From NCBI GenBank assembly GCA_007116835.1, contig SKHS01000261.1, forward strand, positions 1 to 33,491: a stretch of 33,491 bases of DNA, given 5' to 3'. The stretch's first letter is position 1; each line of letters opens with the position of its first letter. Below the pieces are notes generated by a model. That model did not search any database, was not told the DNA's origin, and saw only the letters and a program-made list of their open reading frames with translations. This document shows, in pieces, positions 1 through 7,804 of the stretch. The stretch comes from Halomonas sp. GTDB taxonomy: Bacteria > Pseudomonadota > Gammaproteobacteria > Pseudomonadales > Halomonadaceae. The position numbers and the translations under genes were made by a program.

Positions 1-27
1 TCTATCAATATGAGGAACGGGCAACAT

Positions 28-52
28 AAAAAAGCCCCGCTCAGGCGGGGCT
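28..52 (-). terminator. Rho-independent terminator
   Basis: An 8-bp GC-rich stem (AGCCCCGC / GCGGGGCT) closes a TCAG loop and is preceded on the plus strand by a run of A. Read on the minus strand it is a stem followed by a U tract. It lies about 80 bases past the stop of the minus-strand gene at 131-466 and most likely ends that transcript. Confidence 0.85.
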
Positions 53-130
53 GCAGATCATAGCACTAGATAAACGTTAGCAGGCGAATAGAGTAAAGAG
101 AGATAAGTGAGGATCACACCAACCGTCACT

Positions 131-466
131 TTAATGCCGTGTCTCAAATGCCACGCGAACGCCGTATGCCATACGCTGTTGCGCGGAAACCGGCGGGGTG
201 TCGTTGCCGATCATCTCATCGGCGGCTTCTGCCCAGGTGAGAACGCCGTGGGTAAAACCAAGCGGTGCTAGTGCACGGCTGACCCATTGGGTGCCGCTAA
301 AACGCTTGGTTTCACCCTGGGCATCGACCAGCAAGCTAACCGAATCATGGTGATGCAATCGCACGATATACCAGCCCATATCGATGCCATGTAGCTCTAC
401 CTCGGGAAGCGGCGCTTGAAGCTGCGCGAGGTCATCAAGCGTGAGGTGGGTGGGGAGTGAAAGCAT
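131..466 (-). CDS. Small DUF6482-like protein of unknown function
   Basis: This 111-residue soluble protein has no signal peptide or membrane segment. The middle part (a WYIVRL strand, a LLVDAQG turn, then LGF...EAADEMIG) resembles the small DUF6482 proteins of pseudomonads and halomonads, which typically end in a DEM motif. Here a tail of about 20 residues follows it. That family assignment is from memory and has no known biochemical role. The ATG at 466 is preceded by GAGGG at good spacing. The gene stands alone, with a terminator behind it and a divergent transporter gene upstream across about 200 bases. I can propose no function. Confidence 0.75.
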   Translation of the reverse strand: MLSLPTHLTLDDLAQLQAPLPEVELHGIDMGWYIVRLHHHDSVSLLVDAQGETKRFSGTQWVSRALAPLGFTHGVLTWAEAADEMIGNDTPPVSAQQRMAYGVRVAFETRH

Positions 467-522
467 GTCATACCCTCATCAAGTGGCACTCTATATTTTT
501 GAGTCTAAATATTATGCCGTAT

Positions 523-551
523 TTGTACATCTATTTATGTTTTTTGTACAA
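523..551. promoter_or_regulatory. Paired TTGTACA motifs in the divergent spacer
   Basis: The spacer 467-671 separates two divergent genes and is AT-rich. It holds TTGTACA at 523-529 and TTGTACAA, itself palindromic, at 544-551. Their starts are 21 bases apart, which puts both sites on one face of the helix. This layout fits a dimeric regulator, but no regulator is identified and no convincing promoter hexamers were found. Confidence 0.3.
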
Positions 552-671
552 GTGTGAGTGGAGCGATAAGGTTTTGGTGACTTGGTTGGTGTTAGCGCGA
601 GCATGATACGCTTTACTGATAATGTCGATTTCTCATAGCTGCTTGGCTACGATAAGCAATTAGTATGAAAA

Positions 672-1589
672 ATGAGACAGTTTATGACGGCCACCCTTGA
701 GCAGCGTGCTCTGAAAATATCTATTCTGGTAACCCTAGGCGTATCGGCCTTGGGCATTGTGTTTGGCCTTTTGTCAGGCTCTCGTTCGGTGCTTTTCGAT
801 GGTGTTTTTTCAACAATTGATGCCGCCATGTCAGGCTTGGCGCTCGTTGTAGCACGGATGGTTGTCAAAGAAGCTAGCCAGCGCTTTCAGCACGGTTATT
901 GGCATCTTGAACCACTGGTAGCGGCGCTTAACGGCAGTATTTTATTGCTGTTATGTTTCTATGCTTTTTTGAATGCTGTCCAGGGATTGATGGAAGGGGG
1001 CAACGAACTCGCTTTCGGAATTGCTATCTTATACGCAGTGGCTGTCACGATGATCTGTACCGCCATGGCGGTCTATCAGCGCAAGTTAAACCGCCAAGTT
1101 AAGTCGGAATTGGTGCGTATTGATATGCATGGGTGGGTGATGGCGGCGCTCATAACAGGGGCATTGCTGGTGGCCTTTGGCATCGCCTGGATGATGGAGA
1201 AAACCAGCTATGCCTATTTGACCCCCTATGTAGACTCTCTATTGCTCACCGTGCTGACTTTGTGCTTATTGCCAGTTCCCATTGGTATTGTAAAACGTGC
1301 GATGCGAGATATTTTTCTGATTGCTCCCAGTGCGTTAGACAGCGAAGTTCATACGGCCATGGGGCCTGTGATGCAACGAGAGGGTGTGCTTTCCTATACC
1401 AGTCATGTCGCTAAAAGTGGGCGCGGTTATTTCATCGAGATCCATATTGTGACATCGCCTGATTTTGCCTGCGAGAACGGGGTTGCCGAGCTGGATAATA
1501 TCCGTGGACAGATTGTTGAGAGGATCTCTATTGCGCCTGAGCACTGCTGGTTTACGGTCGCCTTTACTGCGGATAAACGGTGGATTTGA
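672..1589 (+). CDS. Cation-diffusion-facilitator family transporter
   Basis: This 305-residue inner-membrane protein has about six hydrophobic segments in its first 210 residues and a soluble C-terminal domain of about 90 residues, the layout of CDF divalent-metal/proton antiporters (Zn, Co, Cd, Fe, Mn). Helix 2 carries F-D-G-V-F-S-T-I-D (D43, D50), followed by the HGYWHLEPL loop (residues 74-82) typical of the family. The helix 5 region reads D151-M-H-G-W155-V-M-A, where many family members have a further acidic ligand after the W; here that position is hydrophobic. The substrate is therefore uncertain. ATG at 672 is used; the ATG at codon 5 (684) is an equally possible start because neither has a strong ribosome site. 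Confidence 0.85.
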   Translation: MRQFMTATLEQRALKISILVTLGVSALGIVFGLLSGSRSVLFDGVFSTIDAAMSGLALVVARMVVKEASQRFQHGYWHLEPLVAALNGSILLLLCFYAFLNAVQGLMEGGNELAFGIAILYAVAVTMICTAMAVYQRKLNRQVKSELVRIDMHGWVMAALITGALLVAFGIAWMMEKTSYAYLTPYVDSLLLTVLTLCLLPVPIGIVKRAMRDIFLIAPSALDSEVHTAMGPVMQREGVLSYTSHVAKSGRGYFIEIHIVTSPDFACENGVAELDNIRGQIVERISIAPEHCWFTVAFTADKRWI

Positions 1590-1625
1590 TACCTCATTAA
1601 GTGGGCAGGCTGATGCTTATTTCCA

Positions 1626-2387
1626 TCAAGGTGCCAGTAAAAACTGAGGAGTACGCAGGTCTTCATATGCTACGCGGTTGATGTTGACCTGATAAATGTC
1701 CTCAATGCGCCTTGATGTAAGCACCTGGGCGGGCGTGCCGTGGGCAATGCGCTGCCCTTTATGTAACAGCCACACTTGGTCGGCGTAGGTGCTGGCTAGA
1801 TTGAGGTCGTGAAGCACACAAACAATCGCCATACGGTGCCGTTCCGCCCAGGCGCGCAGCTGGCGCATTAAACGCTGCTGCTGGCCGATATCGAGAGCGC
1901 TGGTGGGCTCATCCAGCAGTAAAAGCCCACCATCCTTTGCGGTGGAAGAGCGCCGTGAAAGCAACTGACAAACACCCCGCGCAATCATTACCCGCTGACG
2001 TTCGCCGCCGGAAAGTGATAGTACGCTGCGGGTAGCTAAATGCGTCAGGTCTAAATCATGCAGTAACTCTACAACAAGTGCGTTGCTGGGGTTGCTGCCT
2101 AAACTCACCAGCTCACAGGTTTGCCAGTCAAAGCCGGGCAGTTCCTGCTGAGCCACCAGTGCGCGACGATTGGCAAGCTCGCTAATTGGCCAATCACCCA
2201 GAGGTTTGCCATCCAGGTGTAGCTCGCCTTGTTCACAGGGGCGAAACCCCGATAGCATGCTAAGTAGTGTGCTTTTGCCCGCGCCGTTGGGACCAACAAT
2301 GGCGAGTAGCTCACCAGGGCGAAGTGTGCCGTCCAGCGGTGAGATAGAGGGCGTGGTGGTGAAGCCCGCTTGATGTAGGGTTAGCAT
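1626..2387 (-). CDS. hmuV: Heme ABC importer ATPase HmuV
   Basis: This is the ATPase of the heme importer, acting at the cytoplasmic face with HmuU. It contains Walker A GPNGAGKST (residues 32-40), the signature LSGGERQR, Walker B LLLLDEPTSALD and the H-loop VLHDLNLA. At 253 residues it has the normal length for HmuV/BtuD-type ATPases. The open frame runs 82 codons further upstream to 2633, but that extension is arginine- and proline-rich, lies inside hmuU and aligns with no ATPase part. I therefore set the start at the ATG at 2387, directly before MLTLHQAG. The start overlaps the hmuU stop by 7 bases, indicating translational coupling. It is the last gene of the heme operon. Confidence 0.93.
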   Translation of the reverse strand: MLTLHQAGFTTTPSISPLDGTLRPGELLAIVGPNGAGKSTLLSMLSGFRPCEQGELHLDGKPLGDWPISELANRRALVAQQELPGFDWQTCELVSLGSNPSNALVVELLHDLDLTHLATRSVLSLSGGERQRVMIARGVCQLLSRRSSTAKDGGLLLLDEPTSALDIGQQQRLMRQLRAWAERHRMAIVCVLHDLNLASTYADQVWLLHKGQRIAHGTPAQVLTSRRIEDIYQVNINRVAYEDLRTPQFLLAP

Positions 2388-3421
2388 GCCCGATTCCGAC
2401 GCATTAGGAGGTAAAGAAAATAGGGGCCGCCCAGTAGGCTGGTTAACAGCCCGACGGGAATTTCGGCGGGGGCACCCAAGGTACGCGCCAGGGTATCTGC
2501 GACCACTAATAGTAGCGCGCCACCGAGCATTGACGCGGGCAGCAGTAGGCGGTGGCCAGGCCCGAGCCAAAGCCGCAGGCAGTGCGGCACGAGTAAGCCC
2601 AAAAAGCCAATCACGCCGGTAAGCGCAACGCACAGCCCTACGCCAAGTGAGGTCGCCACCACAACGCGGCGCTTGAGCCGGGTGGCGTCAAGCCCGGCAG
2701 CGTGGGCGGTGGCCTCTCCTAGCTGCAGCAGGTCGAGTTCTTTGGCACTGCGCAACAGCATCCATAGAGCGACGCTAATGAGTAGCAGTGCGAGTGCCGT
2801 GGTGCGCCATAGGGCGTTGGTGAGCGTTCCCATTCCCCATAAACTGAGCTGACGGAGCTGTTCGTCGCTGGCAATAAACGCCAGTACACCGCCTCCAGCA
2901 CCTGCTAAGGTGTTGATTGCTAAGCCCGCGAGTAGCAGCGACATGACGGCGGCACTGCCACCCCCTTGGCGCTTGGCAATGCCAAACACCACCAAACAGA
3001 CGCAAAGGGCTCCGAGAAAGCCCGCCGCAAACTGACCGTAAAGGCTACCGGCAGCGCTGCCCTGAAATAGCACAATCCAAAGCGCCACAAATAGCCCCGC
3101 GCCGCTTGCGAGCCCAAGCAGAGTAGGGTCGGCCAGTGGGTTGCGAAATAGCCCCTGCATGGCGGCTCCGCTACCCGCCAGCATCGCTCCCACGGCAACC
3201 CCCAGCAGTAAGCGCGGCAGGCGAAGTTGCCACCACACCTGGACGCTGAGTTCACTGGCACTGCCATTGATGAGTGCCCAGGGTGATACGCCCAACGTAC
3301 CCGAGGCGGCACCCCAGCCCAGGGCAATTATTAGCGCCAGCGTAAGGCTGCTTAATACACGTATGGTTCGGCTAAGCGGTAGCCCAAGTCGATAACGGAC
3401 ATAGGGGGCGCTAGAGATCAT
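2381..3421 (-). CDS. hmuU: Heme ABC importer permease HmuU (FecCD family)
   Basis: This is the polytopic inner-membrane permease of the heme importer. The 346 residues show the roughly ten hydrophobic segments of the FecCD/BtuC family. Family motifs include LPRLLLGVAVGAMLAGSGAAMQGLFRNPLADP split across residues 68-99 and, near the C-terminus, GVIGFLGLLVPH, the coupling region that contacts the ATPase. The last residues GLLTSLLGGPYFLYLL are also typical. Its ATG shares the ATGA overlap (3418-3421) with the stop of hmuT, and its own stop overlaps hmuV, so subunit stoichiometry is probably set by translational coupling. Confidence 0.94.
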   Translation of the reverse strand: MISSAPYVRYRLGLPLSRTIRVLSSLTLALIIALGWGAASGTLGVSPWALINGSASELSVQVWWQLRLPRLLLGVAVGAMLAGSGAAMQGLFRNPLADPTLLGLASGAGLFVALWIVLFQGSAAGSLYGQFAAGFLGALCVCLVVFGIAKRQGGGSAAVMSLLLAGLAINTLAGAGGGVLAFIASDEQLRQLSLWGMGTLTNALWRTTALALLLISVALWMLLRSAKELDLLQLGEATAHAAGLDATRLKRRVVVATSLGVGLCVALTGVIGFLGLLVPHCLRLWLGPGHRLLLPASMLGGALLLVVADTLARTLGAPAEIPVGLLTSLLGGPYFLYLLMRRNRAC

Positions 3422-4290
3422 CGGCTAACCTGCTCTATGCCAAGCAGTGCTTCAATGTTCTGGCGCAGGGTAAATAGTTGGTCAGGCGTGCGGGGGCCAA
3501 AACCGAGCAGCGACTGATCATCAATCACAATAAGCCGCTGTTCACGTCCTGCGGGCGTTAAACGCATACCCGGTAGCTGCCATAGCGCGCTTTCACCGCC
3601 CAGCGCGTCTAGCCCCCGCTGGGACATAATCACCAGCGTGGGTGCTTCTTTGGCCAAGGCCTCTGCCGCAACGTTTTGATAACCCGCCATATTGTCAAAA
3701 GCATTGTCGATTCCAATGGCCTCCAAGGCGATATGGGCGGCGGTATCGTTACCCGCGACTCGCGGTGTTAGGCCGCTATGGTGAAGAATAAACATCGCAC
3801 GCGTGTCAGGCAGCGGGGGGAGAGCTGCCAATCGCTCAAGGGTGGCGGTGAGTGAGGCGGCCAGCGCGTCGCCCTCTTGCTGGCGCTGGGTGTGCTGAGC
3901 CACCGTGCGGACTTTCTCGGCAATGGAGGAAAGCGAGGCAGGCGCATCGATTACATCAACCGTTACGCCCACGGCCTCTAGCTGTTCCAACACTTCTTTA
4001 GGGCCCGACTGGCTGGCTGCCAGCACACGGTTCGGTGCAACAGAGAGCACACTTTCTGCCGACAGTTGGCGTAAATAGCCTACCGAAGGCAGTGCGGCCA
4101 TTTCTGGTGGGTGGGTGACCGTGTCGTCGCGGGCAACGACCTCAATATCCGCGTCAAGGGCAGCAATAGTTTCAGCGATATCACCGCCCAGGATGACCCA
4201 GCGCTCGTTGGCTAGCGCCCCTCCCATGGTGGTTAGCCAGCCAATAAGCAGCACAGCAAGTGAACAGCATTTAAAGGGGGTTGCGTTCAT
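3418..4290 (-). CDS. hmuT: Periplasmic heme-binding protein HmuT
   Basis: This is the substrate-binding protein that carries heme from the outer-membrane receptor to HmuUV. The 290 residues begin with a signal peptide ending near GGALA-N. The mature N-terminus, RWVILGGDIAETIAALD, is the typical first strand of PF01497-type heme and siderophore binders. Then come THPPEMAALPSVGYLRQLSAESVLSVAPNRVLA (in parts) and a C-terminal half with VAGNDTAAH and GFGPRTPDQL. Two cysteines in the signal peptide (residues 8-9) are not in a lipobox, so a soluble protein is expected. The ATG overlaps the hmuS stop (ATGA). Confidence 0.9.
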   Translation of the reverse strand: MNATPFKCCSLAVLLIGWLTTMGGALANERWVILGGDIAETIAALDADIEVVARDDTVTHPPEMAALPSVGYLRQLSAESVLSVAPNRVLAASQSGPKEVLEQLEAVGVTVDVIDAPASLSSIAEKVRTVAQHTQRQQEGDALAASLTATLERLAALPPLPDTRAMFILHHSGLTPRVAGNDTAAHIALEAIGIDNAFDNMAGYQNVAAEALAKEAPTLVIMSQRGLDALGGESALWQLPGMRLTPAGREQRLIVIDDQSLLGFGPRTPDQLFTLRQNIEALLGIEQVSR

Positions 4291-5339
4291 GCCACCGCCT
4301 CTTGGCTGCCGAGTTCATCCAGCAGTTGTCGCCACTCCCAGCGCTCAATGCTTCCTTCCTGGCGCTGAGCGTACATTTGCAGCACCAACGTGCCTTCTGC
4401 ATCAAAAGCTTCCACGCTAGTGACGCCACCGTCGCGGTTAGGCTTACTAACCTGCCACACTTGGTCGATAGCGGTGTCGTTAAGGTGCAGGGTGAACTGC
4501 TCGCCGAACAGGTTTAGCCAGCCGTGGGCGCGTTGAGGTTCAGGTAGCGTGCCAGTACGAATTTGCACGCAGCCAGGACTGGCCACGAACAGCATCAGTG
4601 GCAGCGTGCGTTGACTTGCTTTAGTTAACAGACTTTCTAGAGCATCCACGGGGAGGGAGCGCGTAAAGCGGCCTTCCATTAGCTGGTTGGCTTCGAGACG
4701 TTCCAGGTGGTGACGTTGAAGCAGGGCGAAGAATTGGTGCACATCGCGCATCGCCGCCCATTCGCTGGCTAGCGTTGGCGCTGCTGGAAGGGCACGCTTT
4801 AAGCGGGGAACGCACTGGGTAAACGCGGGAGTGTCCATGGTGCCCAGTGCGGCTAGCGCTCCCCAGTGGCGAGGTAGCGGATTTTCCAGTGCAAAACTCT
4901 TATGAATGGCGCAACCATGCTGGTTGAAAACTTGCAGACTCCAGCGCCACTGGGCTGTTTCGTTCCCCGTGGGCACTGGGTCACGGATTAGGCAGGCCCA
5001 GTGCCAATGGGAATACAGCAGCCGTAAATCTAGGCCGCCTGGGTCAAGTAACAAGCCCGTTTGTGGCCCGCCGTTTAGTTCTGGGTAATCACCGGTTTGT
5101 TCAAGTACGGCTAAGCGTGAGCGGGTGAGGGCTTTGACACGCCCCAGCTGAGGCAAGCGAGCGGCAAGATCTTTCGGGGCTAGAGGCAGCGTCCACACGT
5201 CGCGGCCTAAGCGGGCGGCCTGCAGTTCACCTTCGCTGATCGATAAGCGCTCAGCGATATCAATCGCTGGCAGGCGCGGTCGTGCTGCCCTTGCTGCGTC
5301 AAAGGCTTCTAGAATTGCGATCTGTTGAGACTCCATCAT
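4287..5339 (-). CDS. hmuS: Cytoplasmic heme-degrading/heme-trafficking protein HmuS
   Basis: This is a HemS/ChuS/PhuS-type protein, which takes heme after import and either delivers it to a heme oxygenase or degrades it. The 350 residues have the expected two repeated halves. H201 sits in RDVHQFFALL, the position I recall as the axial heme ligand in this family. The first half carries RLSISEGELQAARLG and the second half NLFGEQFTLHLN. ATG is doubled at the start (5339 and 5336); GAGGTG upstream is spaced better for the second, so the protein may be one residue shorter. The stop overlaps hmuT by ATGA. Confidence 0.92.
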   Translation of the reverse strand: MMESQQIAILEAFDAARAARPRLPAIDIAERLSISEGELQAARLGRDVWTLPLAPKDLAARLPQLGRVKALTRSRLAVLEQTGDYPELNGGPQTGLLLDPGGLDLRLLYSHWHWACLIRDPVPTGNETAQWRWSLQVFNQHGCAIHKSFALENPLPRHWGALAALGTMDTPAFTQCVPRLKRALPAAPTLASEWAAMRDVHQFFALLQRHHLERLEANQLMEGRFTRSLPVDALESLLTKASQRTLPLMLFVASPGCVQIRTGTLPEPQRAHGWLNLFGEQFTLHLNDTAIDQVWQVSKPNRDGGVTSVEAFDAEGTLVLQMYAQRQEGSIERWEWRQLLDELGSQEAVA

Positions 5340-5370
5340 ACGTCACCTCTAGAATTAACAGGACAGGGGG

Positions 5371-7344
5371 TTACCACTGCCAGTTGAGGGTGGCGAACAG
5401 GCTGCGCCCGTCGCCCAGGCTGCCATCAGGTCGGTACCACACCTTGTCGCCAAGGTTGGCGAGGCGCAGTGCGGTATCAATGGCGGGGGTGATTTGCCAG
5501 GCAAGATGTAGATCGTGCAGTCCGTAACCGGGCAGGCGCTCATCGTCACCTTGTTTATCGAAGGATTGGGCAAAACGGCCTTGCCAACCGATCCGTACAT
5601 CGCCGTTATAAAGCGCGATGTCATTGCCCACTGTCATTTCCAACGGTGTTTGGCTACCCAGGGCATCGCCGCTGTCACGGTCTTTACCAGATACTTCCGA
5701 AAGGCCCGCAAAACTGGTGAGGAGTGGGAATGCGCTAGGTTGCCAAGAAAGTCGGACGTCATAGCCCCACAGCTGGGCGCGCTGTACATTTACCGCTTGA
5801 GTGGTGCCGGCCATGATATCGACCTGAGTGTCGATGAAGTCGTCAGCGCGGGTGTCGAAGTAGCTGGCGCGCACCTGCCAATCGCCTTGGTGCCACACCA
5901 CGCCGCTTTCCCAGGTGCGGCTGGTTTCAGGCGATAGGCTAGGGTTGGGAATCCAGTAGTTGTCGGGTGCACAGAAGAATGGTCCCGCGCAGAAGCCGGC
6001 AAAGTGGCGTTCATTGGCGTAGAGCTCGGAAAGACTCGGGGCGCGGAAAGCTTCGGCGTAGCCGGAGAACAGCATGAGAGAATCATCTGGCCGCCACGCA
6101 AGGCGGAAACGCGGCGATAGCTGGTCATGTACGCTGTCAGCATCATGTTGACCGCTGGCATCGTAGCGGTCGTAGCGCGCGCCAATACCGACATCAAATT
6201 GCCCCACACCGCCCTCAGCTAGGTAGCTACCGGCAGTGAGGGTGGTGTCTAAATAGGCCGCTTGGGTGTCGATATCTGCCTTGGGGAAGCCGTTAGCGTT
6301 GCCTTCTGGACGTTGGCGAGCCTGCTCTAGCTCCGCACCAAACACCAGCGTTTGCGAGAGCCAACCATGATCAATGCTGTGATAGCCGTCGCTTTGCAGG
6401 CCAACACGCTCCAGAGTGCGGCTGGCCTGGGACTCATCGATATCCTGTTGGCTAAAGGTGAGCTGTGAGGTGATTTCAGTGGCGCCACTTGGCTGCCAAC
6501 GGTGGCCAAGCTGTACGTTGTTGCTCTCAACATCTCGCTCGCGCAGCGGGTTGCTAGTACTGGTCGATAACTGCTGCGGGTTGGCGGGTTGGGTGGTGCT
6601 CTCGTCATAATGCTGCCAGCTAATAAACACCCGCTGATCGTCGCTTGGCTCCCAGCCGCCTTTTAAGAGCATGCTATTTAGGCTGGCGTCCTCTGCAGCT
6701 TTATCGCCCCCGGCGCGGCGAATATCGCTGGATTCACTACGGCCTAAGGAAAACAGCCCATCTACCTGCCCATTAGCCGTATCGCGGCGGCCAAAGGCCG
6801 TCAGGCTGCCACGCATTTCGTCGCTGGCCGTTGCACCGCCTAGGGATAGGCGCACACCGCTATCTTTGCCAGGGGGTAGCAGGTCGCTGGCTTCTACACT
6901 GGTAAAACTAACCACACCGCCCATGGCATTACTGCCATACAGGCTGGAAAGTGCACCGCGGGCAATCTGGACTTCTTGAATTAAGACGGGGTCGAGGAAG
7001 AAGTTACCCACATGGCCGGTGGCAATATCCTGTCGAGTACCATCTAGGCGCACCAGCACACCATTTCGTCCGAAGCCCCGCATGCTCAGCGTTTGTCCAT
7101 TACGGCGTCCTTGGCCAGCAACATGCAAGCCGGGCTGGCGGCTCAGTACATCTTCAACGCGGCTGGCGGTGGCAAGCGCTGCATCTTGACGGTCAATGAT
7201 GTCGATTATCAACGGTGCGCGGGAAAGGTCTGTAGGCGCTCGGGTGCCCGTGACTGTAACGGGATCTAAGTCGGTGCCATGGGCGTGGGCAGGCAGCAGA
7301 GGGAGTAAGGTAAGGCAAAGGCCTAATGTGTAGGTCGGTTTCAT
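5371..7344 (-). CDS. hmuR: TonB-dependent heme/hemoglobin receptor HmuR
   Basis: This outer-membrane beta-barrel takes up heme or hemoproteins using TonB energy. The 657 residues begin with a signal peptide ending at PAHAHG and a TonB-box-like stretch (DLDPVTVTGTR). The plug domain follows with LSMRGFGRNGVLVRLDG and LYGSNAMGGVV. Heme-receptor hallmarks are FRAPSLSELY and NPSLSPETSRTWESG, matching the FRAP and NPNL boxes, with a histidine between them in NERHF as known receptors have. A CAGPFFC pair in the same loop could form a disulfide. The C-terminus ends in aromatic W, as expected for barrel assembly. TonB, ExbB and ExbD are not in the window. Confidence 0.92.
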   Translation of the reverse strand: MKPTYTLGLCLTLLPLLPAHAHGTDLDPVTVTGTRAPTDLSRAPLIIDIIDRQDAALATASRVEDVLSRQPGLHVAGQGRRNGQTLSMRGFGRNGVLVRLDGTRQDIATGHVGNFFLDPVLIQEVQIARGALSSLYGSNAMGGVVSFTSVEASDLLPPGKDSGVRLSLGGATASDEMRGSLTAFGRRDTANGQVDGLFSLGRSESSDIRRAGGDKAAEDASLNSMLLKGGWEPSDDQRVFISWQHYDESTTQPANPQQLSTSTSNPLRERDVESNNVQLGHRWQPSGATEITSQLTFSQQDIDESQASRTLERVGLQSDGYHSIDHGWLSQTLVFGAELEQARQRPEGNANGFPKADIDTQAAYLDTTLTAGSYLAEGGVGQFDVGIGARYDRYDASGQHDADSVHDQLSPRFRLAWRPDDSLMLFSGYAEAFRAPSLSELYANERHFAGFCAGPFFCAPDNYWIPNPSLSPETSRTWESGVVWHQGDWQVRASYFDTRADDFIDTQVDIMAGTTQAVNVQRAQLWGYDVRLSWQPSAFPLLTSFAGLSEVSGKDRDSGDALGSQTPLEMTVGNDIALYNGDVRIGWQGRFAQSFDKQGDDERLPGYGLHDLHLAWQITPAIDTALRLANLGDKVWYRPDGSLGDGRSLFATLNWQW

Positions 7345-7438
7345 GGGCCAGGCAGTTCCAGCAATAAGTGATGGATAACATGGCTGGCGGGGTGCGGTGG
7401 GCGACCTGGCTGGCTATAAAAGGGTGGGGCTCAATAAC

Positions 7439-7606
7439 TTACGCCGTTAAAATGAGCTTGCCACTTTTCGTGCGTCGCAACACATAACGACGCTGCTCAT
7501 GAAGAATAATCAGCTGACCGTCTTGATCGAGCAGCGCCTGGCTGGTTACCTCGCGGGGTGCGCTAGGCGTGCCTTGTTGGGCGGCGAATTGTTTCCTAGG
7601 CTGCAT
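7439..7606 (-). CDS. hemP: Hemin uptake protein HemP
   Basis: This 55-residue protein is encoded in the leader of the heme operon. Its C-terminal half reads LIILHEQRRYVLRRTKSGKLILTA in pieces (from residue 32). This matches the HemP family, whose core is an L-I-x-H-x-G-x-x-Y-x-L-R-x-T-x-x-G-K-L-I-L-T pattern. The N-terminal 25 residues are variable and polar. HemP is a small protein linked to heme uptake; in some proteobacteria it has been described as a regulator of heme-receptor expression. The ATG at 7606 follows AGGAAA at long spacing. It lies 95 bases before hmuR and directly behind the Fur-controlled promoter, so it is the first gene of the operon. Confidence 0.9.
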   Translation of the reverse strand: MQPRKQFAAQQGTPSAPREVTSQALLDQDGQLIILHEQRRYVLRRTKSGKLILTA

Positions 7607-7623
7607 GAGAGAATTTTTCCTGC

Positions 7624-7642
7624 GTTAATGATAAGCATTAGC
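7624..7642 (-). promoter_or_regulatory. Fur box of the heme operon
   Basis: Aligned to the 19-bp consensus GATAATGATAATCATTATC, 16 of 19 positions match. The site is immediately downstream of the -10 element of the hemP promoter, where iron-loaded Fur would block transcription start. Further alternating ATTA/TAAT sequence extends past the box to 7648 and may allow a second overlapping Fur dimer. Confidence 0.85.
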
Positions 7643-7645
7643 ATT

Positions 7646-7674
7646 AATTTAGCAGGTTTTCCCATCACTCACAA
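7646..7674 (-). promoter_or_regulatory. hemP-hmu operon promoter
   Basis: On the minus strand, -35 TTGTGA (7669-7674) is followed by a 17-bp spacer and -10 TAAATT (7646-7651). This is a good sigma-70 promoter placed 40 bases before the hemP ATG. The Fur box begins 3 bases beyond the -10. Confidence 0.7.
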
Positions 7675-7804
7675 CCGCTACAAAGACGCTGGCTTTCCCT
7701 TGTCTAGCCTACGAAGCGCTCTCGCGGGGGGACGCGGGGTGGGCTACGGTTTTCGGCTTGTATGCGTGCATCACGTCACTCAAAGGATCCCTCGTCAGGA
7801 GGTG

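Noticed and set aside
2388-2633. Upstream extension of hmuV by 82 codons
   Set aside because: It lies wholly inside hmuU, has arginine/proline-rich shadow composition, and the ATPase domain begins right at the internal ATG.
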